Both the position numbers and the translations under genes were made by a program. 64,000 nucleotides of DNA from Tetracladium setigerum (Eukaryota; Ascomycota; Leotiomycetes; Helotiales). The DNA lies in assembly GCA_031472005.1 (NCBI GenBank), contig PZJY01000013.1, positions 62,001 through 126,000 on the forward strand, in the 5' to 3' direction. Under the pieces are notes generated by a model. That model made no database searches. It was not told the origin of the DNA and was given only the letters and a program-made list of their open reading frames with translations. Of the stretch, positions 11,453 to 22,722 are shown in pieces; the first letter of the stretch is position 1; each line of letters starts with the position of its first letter.

Positions 11453-13069
11453 TGAACCCGAAGGGAGCTCTTGCGTCAATGTGAGATGCGGAGGGTAATG
11501 GGAATAGGTGAGCTGTGGTTGAGGGGATTAGGAGTGTTGGAAATGTGGACGAAAGTCTACAGCGGAAAGTTGTGTGAAGGTACAGAGTGGTATGAGGGAA
11601 CTTTTGTGAAATGAAAGGTAGCAGAAAGCAATCTGTTCGATGTAGACAATAGAAACGACGAATAGATGCTAGAAGAAGAACGTCATGGAAAATAGATAAT
11701 ACAAGAATCTGGTCCAAGTGGTGCAAGTGAAAACAGGCGAGATGTACTGTACAGAGAAGTGCTGGACACTTCGCAAGATGTGGGACTGGCCGCGTTGCTA
11801 TGGATTTGCGTCGGCAACGGAAGGGACAGTACTAAAGTGAGTGACCCCTTGTTGTCCGTATAAAGGGAGAGGTTGGTACAAATTTGCAATTGACGTTATC
11901 CTTATCCTTCTGTGTATCAGAGGAAAAGTGCATTCTCGCTTACAGGAGTTTAATAATCCTCGTGAACGGTCCTGGCCACCCCGCTTCTCAATCGGAGTCT
12001 GGGGCTTTGGGTACACGATCATCCTAGGTGCAGACTCCTCCCGCAATCAAATGAGCCACCTTGAGCCTCAATAATGAACTTTCAGCATAGACATAATAAC
12101 CAACTTCGAAGACGACTTGAGAGAAGCAGAGATGGGGAAAACACACGGGAATCGCGTGGGCAAAGATACTTGAGACCAACGCATTTAGAAATATAAACGT
12201 AAAACAACCAAGACCATCCTGCACAATTGACCTCAAGTTCTGAATTTTGAGGTTCGTTGAGGCTCTGGAGTCCGGATTCCGAGTCCAGCTGCACGTTGTT
12301 GAGGAAACATAAGCGAAATTGTTCTCGGGACGAAAGCCCAATACTAACGACCTACTCCGTAGTCGCCAGCTGAACTTTAGAATATGGATCCCTCCGACGA
12401 ATAATGGAGGGAAAAAATGGAGACATCCATCCTCACGGCGATCTAGCGTTTTGCTGTGGGAAAGTCAAGAAGTGGAATTGTGAATTCCGTAATTTCCATA
12501 TGGTGATGTGAATGTGAGGACGTAAAGAAGAGGATGATAGAGAGGCAGGTAGAGACGCTGTCGTTCCGTCAGTCATGCTGCTAAAACTACAAGAGAAGTT
12601 TCTTACACCGCATGACGAATTCCCTTCTTCGATTTGTCCTTGACTTTCTTCCTGGTTTCGACGTATTGCCTGTATTCATAAGTCCTCGCCGAGGTAGCGT
12701 TTGTGCCAAGGCCATAATTCTTGGTGGGAACTTTCCATGCCAAGGTTCCACGAAATTTGGTCTGCAATCTCACGATGTGGATTTTTGATTCCCGAGATAC
12801 AGTATTGGTGGATTGCAAAGTCGAAACGCAATGCCCGCAAAGAAAAGCCCTTTCTCTGAAAGAATCAAAAGTCAAAATGTTTAAACAAGGTCTTCAAAAT
12901 CATTACGATAGATTTTCATTGGCTACTTACATCAATACACACCCACTACTGGCTGATCTGATCTAGTGGTTGATCTGATCCCAATTCACAACGACAAAAG
13001 GAGTACAAGAAGCAACGGTCACCCCTCTCCCAACCTCCTCATCTTTCTTCAAGCAAGTTCGACAGCCTC
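11453..13069. other. 1.6-kb intergenic region, no gene seen
   Basis: No open frame here shows a domain, biased codon use or supported splice structure. The left part should contain the promoter or 5' leader of the minus-strand chromodomain gene; a branch-site-plus-CACAG acceptor just above 11500 suggests a leader intron or an extra exon there. The remainder is unassigned. Confidence 0.45.
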
Positions 13070-14813
13070 TTATCCTGCAGCGACACAAGTTGTAACTTGT
13101 GCGTCACAATCACTGGCCACAAAGCCTTGAGCCTTTCCTCCATTGACAGCATCGAAGCATCTGTTCCTCTGGATGTCACAAGATCTTTGAACCGCGGTAG
13201 CCCGGTCTGTGAATGTGTTGGACTCGACTTCGAATGGTCGATCGGCTCGGCCAGACTGGGTGATGGCTGGGGGAGCTCCACCGAAAGTTCCAGCTGCGGC
13301 ATTTCCTCCCCCATTGCCGCCAGCTGCTCCCCCATTGCCATTGTTGCCTCCGTTATTGCCGTTGTTATTTCTAAATAGAAGTTAGCTTTTGGAATAATAT
13401 AATATCTGACGGTCCAAGTAGAACTGGATTTGAACTGACCCTCCATTATTGCCTCCTGCCGCCGCACTGGTCTGGGCTGGAGCGGCGACGGTGGTTGACG
13501 CTGCCGCTCCATTTCCAGCGTTATTCCCAGCATTGCCTCCGTTGTTATTTCTAAATAGAAGTAAGCTTCTGAAAGACTATGGTATCTAACCGTGTGAGTA
13601 AAGCGAGTTTAAACTTACCCGCCATTACCAGCATTCTGGTTTCCGGCATTCTGGTTTCCAGCGTTATTTCCCGCGTTGCCTCCAGCGTTATTGTTGCTGA
13701 ATTGGAGTTAGCTTTTAGCGTATTACAATATCTGACTATCTGGGTATAGCTGGATTTAAACTTACCCGGCGTTATTGTTGTTGTTGTTATTTCCAGCGTT
13801 GTTATTTCTAAAGGAAAGTAAGCTTTTGGGGGGGGAATACAATATCAGACAGGTAAGACTTACCCTCCGTTGTTGTTATTGTTATTGCCTCCTCCTCCGG
13901 CAGCAACGGTAAACTTCTGACAATCATCCTGAGCACCACGTTGCGCAACTGGCATCAGAACCGGCTGATGGTTGGATGCACTTGTCATGCTGCATACTCT
14001 GTAGTTGCCAGCTGGGAGACCGCCTGTATCTTGTTAGTCTTGCCCACACAGTGGACGATGACTCTACTGACCAGTTACATCAGCACTCAGGAGACCGTTT
14101 CCATTGCCTGCATCATTGATGCCCTTGAAGAAAACGAAAGTCTTCGCATCCGGAGGTTGGTTTGGCTCCAAGCTTCCACCAAGATTCTGAACTGTCACGT
14201 GAGTGTGTCCGATGATTTGTCCTTGGCCGTTCAGCGCTTGAGGAGAGGCGTAATAGGTTTTTTGGGCGTTGGTGAAAGCACCGGCTTGGAGACCGTTGAC
14301 TTGAACGGAGAGGGTGAAGGTGGTGTCTGCGGCGATTTCCTCTCCGGGTTTGGGAGAGATGAAGATGGCTGAGATCATGTTATTGTTGGAAGGAATCTCG
14401 CCCATGACTTTGATTGTTAGCAATTGCGAGATAGTGGAGAGAAGCTGGACACATACCAATACCGTTACATGAGCCTCCTTGAACTTGGAGGCCATTGGTA
14501 ATAGTCTTGCCGGAGCAGAAATTGATGAAGTTTTCGTCGTCACTGTGGAGTTTAGCTTCTTTTCCGTTGGTAGAAGGGGAGGCTCGTACGTAGCTGATGC
14601 AGTTTGACCTGCCACTGGAGGGTCTTGTCCGTCATCCTGACTTCCAGTTTGCACAGCGTTGTCTTCCAGACACTTGTTGGCGGCCTGTCTCTTGACTCGC
14701 GAGGGGAGCAATTGGGACCTGGTCGGACGCAAATCTCTCTCCAACCCCCTCAGAGTGAGCGCCTCCGACACGGCCAAAAGCCCCGCCACAACAGCAATCT
14801 TGGAGAACAACAT
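13070..14813 (-). CDS. secreted ribosomal-protein-s17-like fungal protein with Asn/Gly-rich tail (8 exons)
   Basis: The 445-residue product begins with a signal peptide (MLFSKIAVVAGLLAVSEA) and a Kex2-like site (SRVKR). A conserved fungal extracellular domain follows: NKCLEDNAVQTGSQ, DENFINFCSGKTITNGLQ, MGEIPSNNNMISAI, IIGHTHVTVQNLGGSL and FFKGINDAGNGNG. This family is often annotated 'ribosomal protein s17', which appears to be a misnomer, and its function is unknown. Exons are 14813-14590, 14542-14457, 14407-14072, 14023-13864, 13807-13766, 13696-13619, 13550-13440 and 13370-13070, and all phases agree. Exons 5-7 (42, 78, 111 nt) encode only Asn/Gly/Ala-rich repeats between look-alike introns. 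Exon 8 ends in a conserved cysteine-containing segment (RSCDIQRNRCFDAVNG, DCDAQVTTC). It is probably a wall-associated or secreted protein; the function remains inferred. Confidence 0.85.
13371..13863 (-). repeat. tandem intron-exon repeat units inside the tail of the secreted protein gene
   Basis: Four successive introns (13808-13863, 13697-13765, 13551-13618 and 13371-13439) resemble each other along their length. They share a GTAAGTTTAAATCCAG-like start, a central GATATTRTA block and an AAAAGCTAACTTCTATTTAG-like end. The exons after three of them open with the same AAATAACAACG. Every intron is phase 2 and every enclosed exon is a multiple of three, so units can be gained or lost without breaking the frame. 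Duplication of an intron-exon unit within the gene is the simplest origin. Confidence 0.85.
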
Positions 14814-16121
14814 GGTGATCGTCGAGCGTAAAAGTATATCGTAAATGAATTTGGGTATAAAATGGTCGATTTTCGAAAGAAACAGGTCAATAACCACGAT
14901 CGACGCAGAAATCAAGAAGCCCGTGAAAATTAAAATAGGGTGACAGGAAAAGAATGAATGACCAGTCCAAAAAAAGGTTCGTCCAGCGGAGGGTTAAAGA
15001 AAGTACACGACGAGAAGTTGCTGATGGGATGAAAAAGATGAGAGGAAAGAAACGTTCAAGTATGCGATGGGAATGAAGGGAAAACCGGGACCCGAGAACT
15101 ACTGGGCGATCCTCCTGATAAGCCGCCCCCTTCGCCATGTACCATGTCAGTAAGAGTGAGAAAGAACATTTCGGAACGGGCGCATCCCCCATTGTCTGCT
15201 GATTTTTTGGAATCCGGAATACCATAATAGTCTCGAGGTGTCGGGTTGTTCCAAGCACAACAAGAAAGCAAGCTTTTCTGCATCACGGAACGTTAGAAGT
15301 CTGGGGGTTGGGCACGTGTGAGTGGCTCGCTTAGCTCAGGGGTGTTTTCAATCCCCTCGTCTGATACTTCAGCCTTTTCGTTTGAAGTTCTGACGTGTCT
15401 CAGAATTAAACGAGCGCGGCCAAAATAAACTCGGCAACAATGGAACAATGGAGCTTCAAGAAAGGGCACAGGCGCATCGGATGCGACCTGCCATGAAAAA
15501 GCCATCGAGTTGACGTTGTTCATCCGACCATCCGACACAGCTCACACCGTGGCCGTTTCGAGACGGCCTGAATTGGTTACAGGACCAGGGCATTCACAAG
15601 GACAAGACCGATGAGAGCGACGTTGATGATCTCATTCCATTCTTGGACAGCTACCAAGCTATTGAAATGACTCCTGGTGTTTGCCATGGTACCATAGAAA
15701 CGTGTACTTGGGAGAAACTAACGAGTCGTAGAGATGGATCCCCACAGCTACATATGAGATGAAGGATTCCTCTGCATGCTGAGGATCTACGAACTCATCG
15801 CACATGGAACTCCGCTGAACTCCACCACCATACGAACAAAGAGAAAGCCATTCTTGCACCCCCCCACCCTCGGCTGAAAGAAGGCCATTGATTCCACACC
15901 GTTGAACTCCACACAAAAAGAAAAGCACCATCACACTTGTTTGACTCTATGCCAGAAAGAAAGAAAGCCATTGTTGCACTCCATTGAACTCCACCACAGA
16001 AAAACACCCCGCCGCAAACGACTGGAAATACTCGCATCGTCATGGCTGCTTCAGTCCAGTTAGAAGATAAGATGATTGCCGAAGGGCCGAAAGCAAGCAC
16101 TTATGATGGATACTTCGATAC
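14814..16121. other. 1.3-kb intergenic region
   Basis: No gene is supported. The part next to 14813 should be the promoter of the secreted protein gene. A degenerate repeat occupies roughly 15800-16010. Short frames on both strands at 14887-15540 lack domain content. Confidence 0.5.
15800..16010. repeat. degenerate tandem repeat, period about 84 bp
   Basis: The motif GAACTCCAC recurs at 15818, 15904 and 15986, and GCCATT preceded by a GAAAG-rich stretch recurs at 15847, 15884 and 15967. The spacing of the first motif (86 and 82 bp) suggests about two and a half diverged copies of an ~84-bp unit. It is non-coding. Confidence 0.55.
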
Positions 16122-17093
16122 TCATACATCGGCAAAGACGGTGCGTCGACCATCAAGTCTGAACTCGTAGATGATCCTCTCCTGTCGAAAGTTGAGATCG
16201 ATCGTTTCGTCCAGAACCCGCAGTCCGAGGTGCAACTTCTCCAAACGCTGCCATCTCTTGAGCGCCTTTCGGTCCCATTTCTCGTGTAGAGCCTTGTGTT
16301 GCGCATAGAGTTTTGGGGTTCGGTGAACACCTCCTCGCATCTTCCTTTCTTCTCGCTGATACTGCCATCGCTTGTGTCCGGCGCGAATGTACTTCTTCCA
16401 TCTGCGGCGCTTCACTCGCTCCATGGCATCTCGATATTTGGTCATACGGTTGAGCTCCTTTTCACTGTTAGCTGACACGCGAGTCGAAGGCGGAGCTGAG
16501 AAACTTTCCTTGAATTTGAGTTGTCCTCCATATCGATTGACCCTGAACATGTTCTTGATATCATTAGGAAACCAATCAGGTACTTCATGTTGTGTTTGAA
16601 TAGTACCATCAGGTTTCTCAGCTTTTCCAGACACTTCGTTTGTGTGTTCATTGGGTTTGTCTGTCTTTCTAGGCTTCACTGGTTCGCCAGAACTCTCCGA
16701 CTCGTCGAAATCGTAAAGCTCGCCGGTCTTTGCAGAGGCTGATTGAGAGTCCTCGTCATCTGTAGGCGCATCTTCATCGTACACGACAGGGGCATTCGCG
16801 AGGGGGTATTTCTCAGGGTCGAGGAACTGTCTGCCGGCCTTGGGGATTGGAATGTTTCTCTCGATCTCCTCTACATCTTCATCATCCCCATCCTTCACGG
16901 TTGGGTGATATCTCTTATCCTCGCTGATTGCATTTGGCTTGTGGGTGAAGAAAGGGCTTCTGTTGCGTTCGAGGTCTGGGTGGCTCATGTTGGGCAGGTC
17001 GGATTGGGGTGGTTTGATGAAGTTGTTTGGAGTTTGCTGGCAAGGGAGGAGAAAGTTGGAGACAGGCGAGGCTTGAGGATCGTGTTTCGCCAT
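16122..17093 (-). CDS. hypothetical basic protein, conserved-looking, function unknown
   Basis: A single uninterrupted frame of 323 residues starts at MAKHDPQASP; the ATG at 17093 is the first in frame. The N-terminal ~150 residues are acidic and disordered (DGDDEDVEEIERN, DEDAPTDDEDS). The C-terminal half is strongly basic and probably helical, with RMTKYRDAMERVKRRRWKKY and a Trp/Arg/Lys-rich stretch up to LKRWQRLEKLHLGL. Clusters such as KRRRWKK could act as nuclear localisation signals or bind nucleic acid, but this is inference. It has no signal peptide or membrane segment. I do not recognise the family. It is divergent from lipoyl synthase across 663 bp. Confidence 0.65.
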   Translation of the reverse strand: MAKHDPQASPVSNFLLPCQQTPNNFIKPPQSDLPNMSHPDLERNRSPFFTHKPNAISEDKRYHPTVKDGDDEDVEEIERNIPIPKAGRQFLDPEKYPLANAPVVYDEDAPTDDEDSQSASAKTGELYDFDESESSGEPVKPRKTDKPNEHTNEVSGKAEKPDGTIQTQHEVPDWFPNDIKNMFRVNRYGGQLKFKESFSAPPSTRVSANSEKELNRMTKYRDAMERVKRRRWKKYIRAGHKRWQYQREERKMRGGVHRTPKLYAQHKALHEKWDRKALKRWQRLEKLHLGLRVLDETIDLNFRQERIIYEFRLDGRRTVFADV

Positions 17094-17756
17094 GATGGTG
17101 AAGTGACAGTAAAGGTTCAATTACAGGTGAAGGTGAAATACAGATCTACAGGTAAGTGATATCCGTAAACGTACCTAAGTGGTAGACAGCAACGCGAGGA
17201 GGTCCTTTGACGAGGAATCCTCTGGATTCTCACAGAAGATAAAGCATATATGAAGTCCTTTCCCTCCGTACCAACCTACTTTACTCAATTATGCCTCAGC
17301 TCAGAACAGGTCGTGTTTGCTTCCAAACCAAGGGCTGCAGCATCAATGTGGCGGATGTCCTTGATCTCTGGGCGCATCATTCAATAATAAATGGCGCGTC
17401 AAAGGCTTCCGCCCACCATCCCACAGACAAAAGCAAATCCATGTTTGTGGTAATAATTGCAAGATTCTGGCTCGTCGTCTTGGTCGTCGTGGTCATGGTG
17501 TTTTGATCAGAGCGCGTGAGAGCAGTCAGAGTGAACCTCTGCTTATGTCATGAGCCGGTTAAAGCCGGGGAGGGAATAAGAAATTCGCGATTGACAATCA
17601 CCAAAAATGTACCCAGCAGTCGTTGAGCGCATTATTCCTGTACCATAACATTATCTCAACCACTCCCAACTCCTCCTCTCCCTTCTCCTCCTCAACACCA
17701 CCTCCAATCCCCCGTCTGCCCTCGCCATCACATCTTGCATCTCCCCCCTAGGCATC
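17094..17756. other. divergent intergenic region upstream of LIP5
   Basis: This 663-bp space separates two divergent start codons and should contain both promoters. A C/T-rich tract at 17655-17750 directly precedes the LIP5 start, as is common in fungal promoters. The 71-codon frame at 17291-17506 shows no recognisable feature. Confidence 0.5.
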
Positions 17757-19017
17757 ATGGCAGCAGCTGTCACCAGATATCGTTGCTTGAATGCTCCTCC
17801 CCTCCGCAATGTCTCCAAAGGCCTCCTCAACCTCTCCTCCCGCTCCTTCGCCACCGAAGCCGAAAGCCCAGAACCAACGCCCAAACGACGTCCCACATAC
17901 TTCAAAGACAAGCTCAATACTGTTCCCTCCTTCTCCGAATTCATTGGGCAGGATGAGCCACTTTCCGTGGAGGATGCGCTGGAGTTGAAGACGGTAATGG
18001 TGGGACCAGCTGGAAGGAAAAAGGCTATGACTCGACTTCCTGAATGGTTGAAAACACCCATACCAAACGACTCGAATTACAAGCAGATCAAGAAGGATCT
18101 GCGGGGTTTGAATCTACACACTGTCTGCGAGGAGGCCCGTTGTCCAAATATCTCGGATTGCTGGGGTGGCAGCGACAAATCTGCTGCGACGGCCACTATC
18201 ATGTTGATGGGGGACACCTGTACGCGAGGATGTCGCTTTTGCAGTGTGAAGACGAACAAAGCTCCTGCGCCTCTAGATCCTCACGAACCTGAACATACCG
18301 CCGAGGCGCTGGCAAGATGGGGGCTGGGATATGTTGTGCTGACATCTGTGGATCGAGATGATCTAGCAGATGGAGGCGCGCGCCATTTCACAGAGACCAT
18401 CATGAAGATTAAGCAGAAGAAGCCTGATTTACTAGTCGAGGCTTTGACAGGAGACTACGCCGGAGATTTGGAAATGGTAGCCATGGTTGCTAAGAGTGGG
18501 TTGGATGTTTATGCTCACAATGTGGAAACAACAGAAGAGATGACTCCGATGGTTCGGGATCCAAGGGCGAAATTCAGACAGAGTTTGGCTGTCCTGGAGA
18601 TGGCAAAGAAGACAGTGCCAACACTTATCACGAAGACAAGCATCATGTTGGGATTGGGCGAGACGGAGGATGAATTGTGGAGGACTTTGAAGGGTACGTA
18701 GTTCATCACACACGTGGAGAACACACTTACTAACTTAACTAGAACTTCGAAAGGTGGATGTTGATGTCGTTACCTTCGGACAATACATGCGACCAACCAA
18801 ACGCCACATGAAGGTTCATGAGTACGTGACCCCAGCAGCCTTTGAGATGTGGCGCGAGCGAGCACTCGAAATGGGATTCCTCTACTGCGCAAGTGGTCCT
18901 CTGGTTCGAAGTTCTTACAAGGCAGGCGAGGCATTCATCGAGAATGTGTTGAAGAAGAGGCGAGGTGTAACAATACTTAAAGACGAGGCAACGGGCAGGC
19001 AGAAGGCAATTGTATAA
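17757..19017 (+). CDS. LIP5: lipoyl synthase, mitochondrial
   Basis: The gene encodes a 403-residue radical-SAM enzyme that inserts two sulphurs into octanoyl chains on lipoate-dependent complexes in mitochondria. Exons are 17757-18693 and 18743-19017, with a 49-nt intron (GTACGT...AACTAG) in phase 1. The N-terminus is Arg/Ser-rich and looks like a mitochondrial presequence. Both iron-sulphur signatures are intact: the auxiliary cluster CEEARCPNISDC and the radical-SAM CTRGCRFC. ALTGDYAGD, YAHNVETT and the C-terminal VRSSYKAGE, with its conserved serine, are present. Length and motif order match the family, and there is no damage. Confidence 0.96.
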
Positions 19018-20136
19018 TGGGTGGCAGGGTAGACGGATGGCGTTCGTACTTCAACGTGGAACGGGTGTCTTGTAAGACTACATGGTTTCAGTGCTCCTAG
19101 GTACCGGATGCATTGCAGGCGTTTGGGAGGCTCTGCGAGAAGATGGTTAGAATGACATCAAACGCAGCCCTTAATTTGATCACTAAAGGCGTGGTAGCTC
19201 TCATGTGGCTTCAAATATATGATGTTTCCTCTTCTTCAAATTATTCGGGTTTTTTGTATTATGTTATGGCTTAGGAATTCCGTCCCCTTTCCTTGCTACC
19301 TCACTGATGAAGTCAAAGTACCAAAATGGCAGTACTCTTTGATCTGATATCTTTGGATTATGCTCGATACTGCATGCAAGACTGGAGATTCCTTGGTTCC
19401 GTGATTAGAGAGTTTTACATTATGAGAGACATTAAAGAATAAACGAGTAATCATCCCGTGTTTATTTACTCGCGTCTTCTTATGATTTAGTTGACCGTCC
19501 TTCCCTGTCGGGAGGCATCGGGGACTGGCAACGCATTCCATTATATTACATTCTTACAAACAAATTATATCTCTTTATGTGATTCTATCCTCGCTTCTAA
19601 GTTAGGCAGACCTCAATTTCCGTTATACCTAAGATACTCAGGTAGCTAATCATATATCGCTATTCTGCGTCGCTAATGAATCAAAATCAAATATAGATGA
19701 AAGCCCCAAACTACTTCTCAAAGCAACCATCCGAGACTGTCGATCTGCATCACCAATTTCGCAAACTCATCACAAACCTCATCGTTCCCACACCGGAGAT
19801 CATCTACGATCCTGCGTCTCCCCCGTCAACATTAAAGTACTCAGAATCTAATGCGATAGATTGGTACCGCTCTTCGGACAGGTTGAAATCAGTATTGGGA
19901 CACCTCATCCCCCAGTACGATATTCTTGGCGGGGTTGGCGATCCCTCCGATTGAGTGTCACAGGGACTTTAAGGCTCAGGAGACTCAAGTTCCCTGTGCC
20001 TCGTGTATAGCTCATCTTGCATGCCCTGTCCGCAGGTGGACTTCTAAGCCTCAATGTCCAAAAGGGCGTTTTCCCTCGCCGTCTCGCCAAATCTCTCGCT
20101 TAAGCCATAAAGATAGAGAGGTAACAGCTCTGGATG
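19018..20136. other. 1.1-kb region with only a weak open frame
   Basis: An 85-codon plus-strand frame at 19697-19954 (MKAPNYFSKQPSETVDLHHQ...) ends near possible splice signals, and a second frame after 20035 reads GGLLSLNVQKGVFPRR. Together they might be a small gene or a relic, but I recognise no family and cannot support a model. The rest, including the LIP5 3' region, shows nothing. Confidence 0.35.
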
Positions 20137-20988
20137 TTATGAAGCAATCTTATTGACATAAGTGCTCGGATTATTATTTTGCTTCGCATGGGCAACTCTG
20201 TCGACCAGGTACTTCACGAATACTTTCCGCATGGGTGAATCAGCATCAGTGTTATCAAAGACGTACACGGCCCATTCAATCGATAGTGGAATCTTCAACT
20301 TCCATGCCATTGACTCAAGCCACAACTTCACATATTAAAGTGCCGTGTTTGACATTTCAACGCCGTTGAACTTTTCCGCGATGAAATAAAGCTCCATGGC
20401 AGTCAAGCAGTTGGCAAGGGTATTGCATGTGGTACTATGTGGCTGAGAGTCGTCCTCAACAGCGCAACAAAAGGAGCGAGTATAGCAGTAGTCAATGAGA
20501 GCATTGAGACTTTTGACGTCGAGCAAGGCAGACTCGCCGAACTCGTAGCTCTTGGTAGGACTGAGAGCAGTTTTCAAGCCAGGTAGGATGCTGCAGATCA
20601 AATCCTCATCAATATAGCGCGTGTGGCCTTCAGTCACCAAAGCGACCACTCTATCTATTATAGACCTGCGACTGCTGTTAACTGGATCTCCGAGAGTACT
20701 TTCCAATAATCTGCTCATACTATGGAAAGGGAAGCAACGGTAGGCTGGCAGTGCTAGGGAGGAAAGAGACACTTACTTTTTATCTTCCGAATAGGAAGTG
20801 GTTGTCGAAGAAGGAATGAGTGGGGATTGGGAGGTGGTTGTCGAACTATAGTACTTAGTATGGTGCCAATCCTGGAAAGGAATGGGATAATGGTTTACAT
20901 ACTCGGAAGTGACACTCTCTTCAAGAGACGGGGTAGTGACCGGGGAGGAAGAGTCACCATATTGGCCCTTGGTTCCTCTTGAAGCCAT
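20137..20988 (-). pseudogene. BTB/POZ-like protein gene interrupted by one in-frame stop codon
   Basis: Exon 1 (20988-20777) encodes a Ser/Thr-rich N-terminus starting MASRGTKGQYG. After a 57-nt intron (20720-20776, GTAAGT...CCATAG), exon 2 encodes a BTB-type fold: ALLDVKSLNALIDYCYTRSF followed by AMELYFIAEKFNGVEM, which matches the family's 'LY.LAdKF' block. A TAA at 20335-20337 ends the frame right after this block. The same frame then continues for 65 more sensible codons (YVKLWLESMAWKLKIPLSIE...) to a stop at 20137. One CAA-to-TAA change explains this. If transcribed, the product may simply be shortened. A second BTB gene lies at 21684. The family function is usually protein-protein adaptor; the role here is unknown. 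Confidence 0.6.
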
Positions 20989-21683
20989 GATGGTTGGTGA
21001 CCCGTCGACTTGATGCTTTTGCTGGGAAAACAGATTGCAAATGGATTGAACAGAGGAATATATACGTGGCGATGTGAATAGTGAGTTCGATTATTCTGAT
21101 TTTTCCAAAGCAAGTATTCAGGAAGGAGAGATGTTGTGCATTAAAGAGGGAGTATTATGGTTCTGACTGATACTGAAACCAAAAACTAAAAAGAAATTGG
21201 GTACTATCATGAAGCTAAAGTTAAGCAAATTGAACTACTAAGTTCTAAATAACAATAGTTTGAATAATCAAGAAAAAGAAAGCTAGAACTGAATATAGAT
21301 GACTATATGGGGTGAAGACATTTGGGCTGCCCAAAAGGCGGAAAGGTGATAATGACATTGTTCATCTGATATCACGATTTTCATTTGAACTGGGGGGCCA
21401 GGCAAGGTAGAGATTTTAAGAATGTTTAATGAATACTGAAACCTTAGCCATCGACGAGTCTAGCAGTGTGGTGAAGTGAACTGGTTTATCGCAGCAATGA
21501 AGCTAAGGCGCATGTCCCTTTGATGCCATTGTCACACAAACCTTCCCGAACACAAAGTAAAGACGGTCAACGCACACGTCAAGAGCAACCCGCCATTATC
21601 TTTCAACAACTCAAAATAATTACCACCAATTGGAATATCCCCTATCTGAAATCAACTCGAAGATTATCCAACTCTCTCTTACT
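20989..21683. other. divergent intergenic region between two BTB genes
   Basis: About 700 bp of A/T-leaning sequence separate the two divergent BTB-type genes and presumably hold both promoters. No gene or clear repeat is visible. Confidence 0.5.
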
Positions 21684-22722
21684 ATGGAGGACCTTTCACT
21701 GCTGGATGCTGAAGGTCGCAATGTTCCTGAAGGTGAAGGTGAAGCCGAAGCGGTTGCTGAACCAAAGGTGACAGCATCTCGTGAACCCACGGAGAGCGCG
21801 ACTCTGCCACATAACGAGTTCGTCCATCTCTATCATGAGCTGGATTTCTCACTGGTAGCCAGGCACTAACCATCCATTAATAGGAAAATGGGCACTGAGA
21901 TGGTCAATCTCCTCGTTGGTCCAGAAAAGACTCTGTTCGTGGTTCACAAGCTGCGCCTGTGCCGACGCATCCCTTACTTTGAGAAAATATTTAATGGGCA
22001 TTTCAAGGAGACCGCAAGCCAGGAGGCCACATTTCCAGAAGAGAATGCTGCCACATTTGATCTCATGCTCGAGTGGGTTTATAATTTCAATCATCGCAAG
22101 GTGCGAGAAATCGTTGCCGTGAAGAGCGCGTCTGGTGAAGTGTCTGCTTCTTGGTACGTTTCAACTGTCAACCAAACGGAATCAATAAACCCAGTCCTCC
22201 TGGCTTCGTGGTTCTATTCCGTAGGATCATATTATTGCTGATACTTTTGAAATAAATAGGGACGTTGTCAGTTTCTACCACATGGCGGAAATGTTCATGC
22301 TCCCAGATCTGCAGGACATCATTATGGGCTGTCTCCTCCGCTTCCAAAAGGCACAAAATCAACTCCCCTCGCTCAATTTCATCCGTCGAGCTTACGATGA
22401 AACCAGCGAGAAGGGGAAGCTGCGTTTGTACGCTGGTTTTGCTCTACACTATCTCATGAAGCAGTCTGACCGCAATGAGAAAATCTGGCCCCTAGATGAG
22501 ATCTCAGCAATCATCCAGGACTGTGATGGTGCCTGCAAAGATTTTCTATTACTTTCCATGAAGCCCGAGACCATCGATCCAAGAACTTTGGGTGTCTGCA
22601 AGTATCACATGCATGGACACGAGGATATCTGTCCAGTCACTGGGAAGAGAGGTGGAGGTGGTCGGAAGCCTGTCGATGAAAATGGGGAACGTCCTGCAAA
22701 GAAGCAGCGAACTGTGGGCTGA
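21684..22722 (+). CDS. BTB/POZ domain protein
   Basis: The 288-residue protein has exons 21684-21817, 21884-22153 and 22260-22722. The 66-nt and 106-nt introns join in phase; the first donor (GTTCGT) is unusual, but the branch site CACTAAC and AATAG acceptor are good. The BTB fold starts near residue 50 with VNLLVGPEKTLFVVHKLRLC and YFEKIFNGHFKE, then FPEENAATFDLMLEWVYNF and VSFYHMAEMFMLPDLQDIIM. It ends with a basic tail (KKQRTVG). Fungal BTB proteins of this size are a large, poorly characterised family thought to be adaptors, some for Cullin-3 ligases; no partner can be inferred. The ATG at 21684 was preferred because the longer upstream frame begins with a non-ATG codon. Confidence 0.75.

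Noticed and set aside
13371..13863. Regular repeats with unique stretches between them, considered as a CRISPR-like array
   Set aside because: The repeats are introns with donor, branch and acceptor sites, and the intervening parts encode an in-frame Asn/Gly-rich peptide in a eukaryotic gene.
14064..14915. 283-codon minus-strand frame read straight through
   Set aside because: It overlaps the true secreted-protein gene but reads through two introns (14543-14589 and 14408-14456). The spliced version recovers the conserved cysteine-containing segments.
19697..19954. 85-codon plus-strand frame, possibly first exon of a small gene
   Set aside because: No second exon joins in phase with convincing signals, and the peptide resembles no family that I know.
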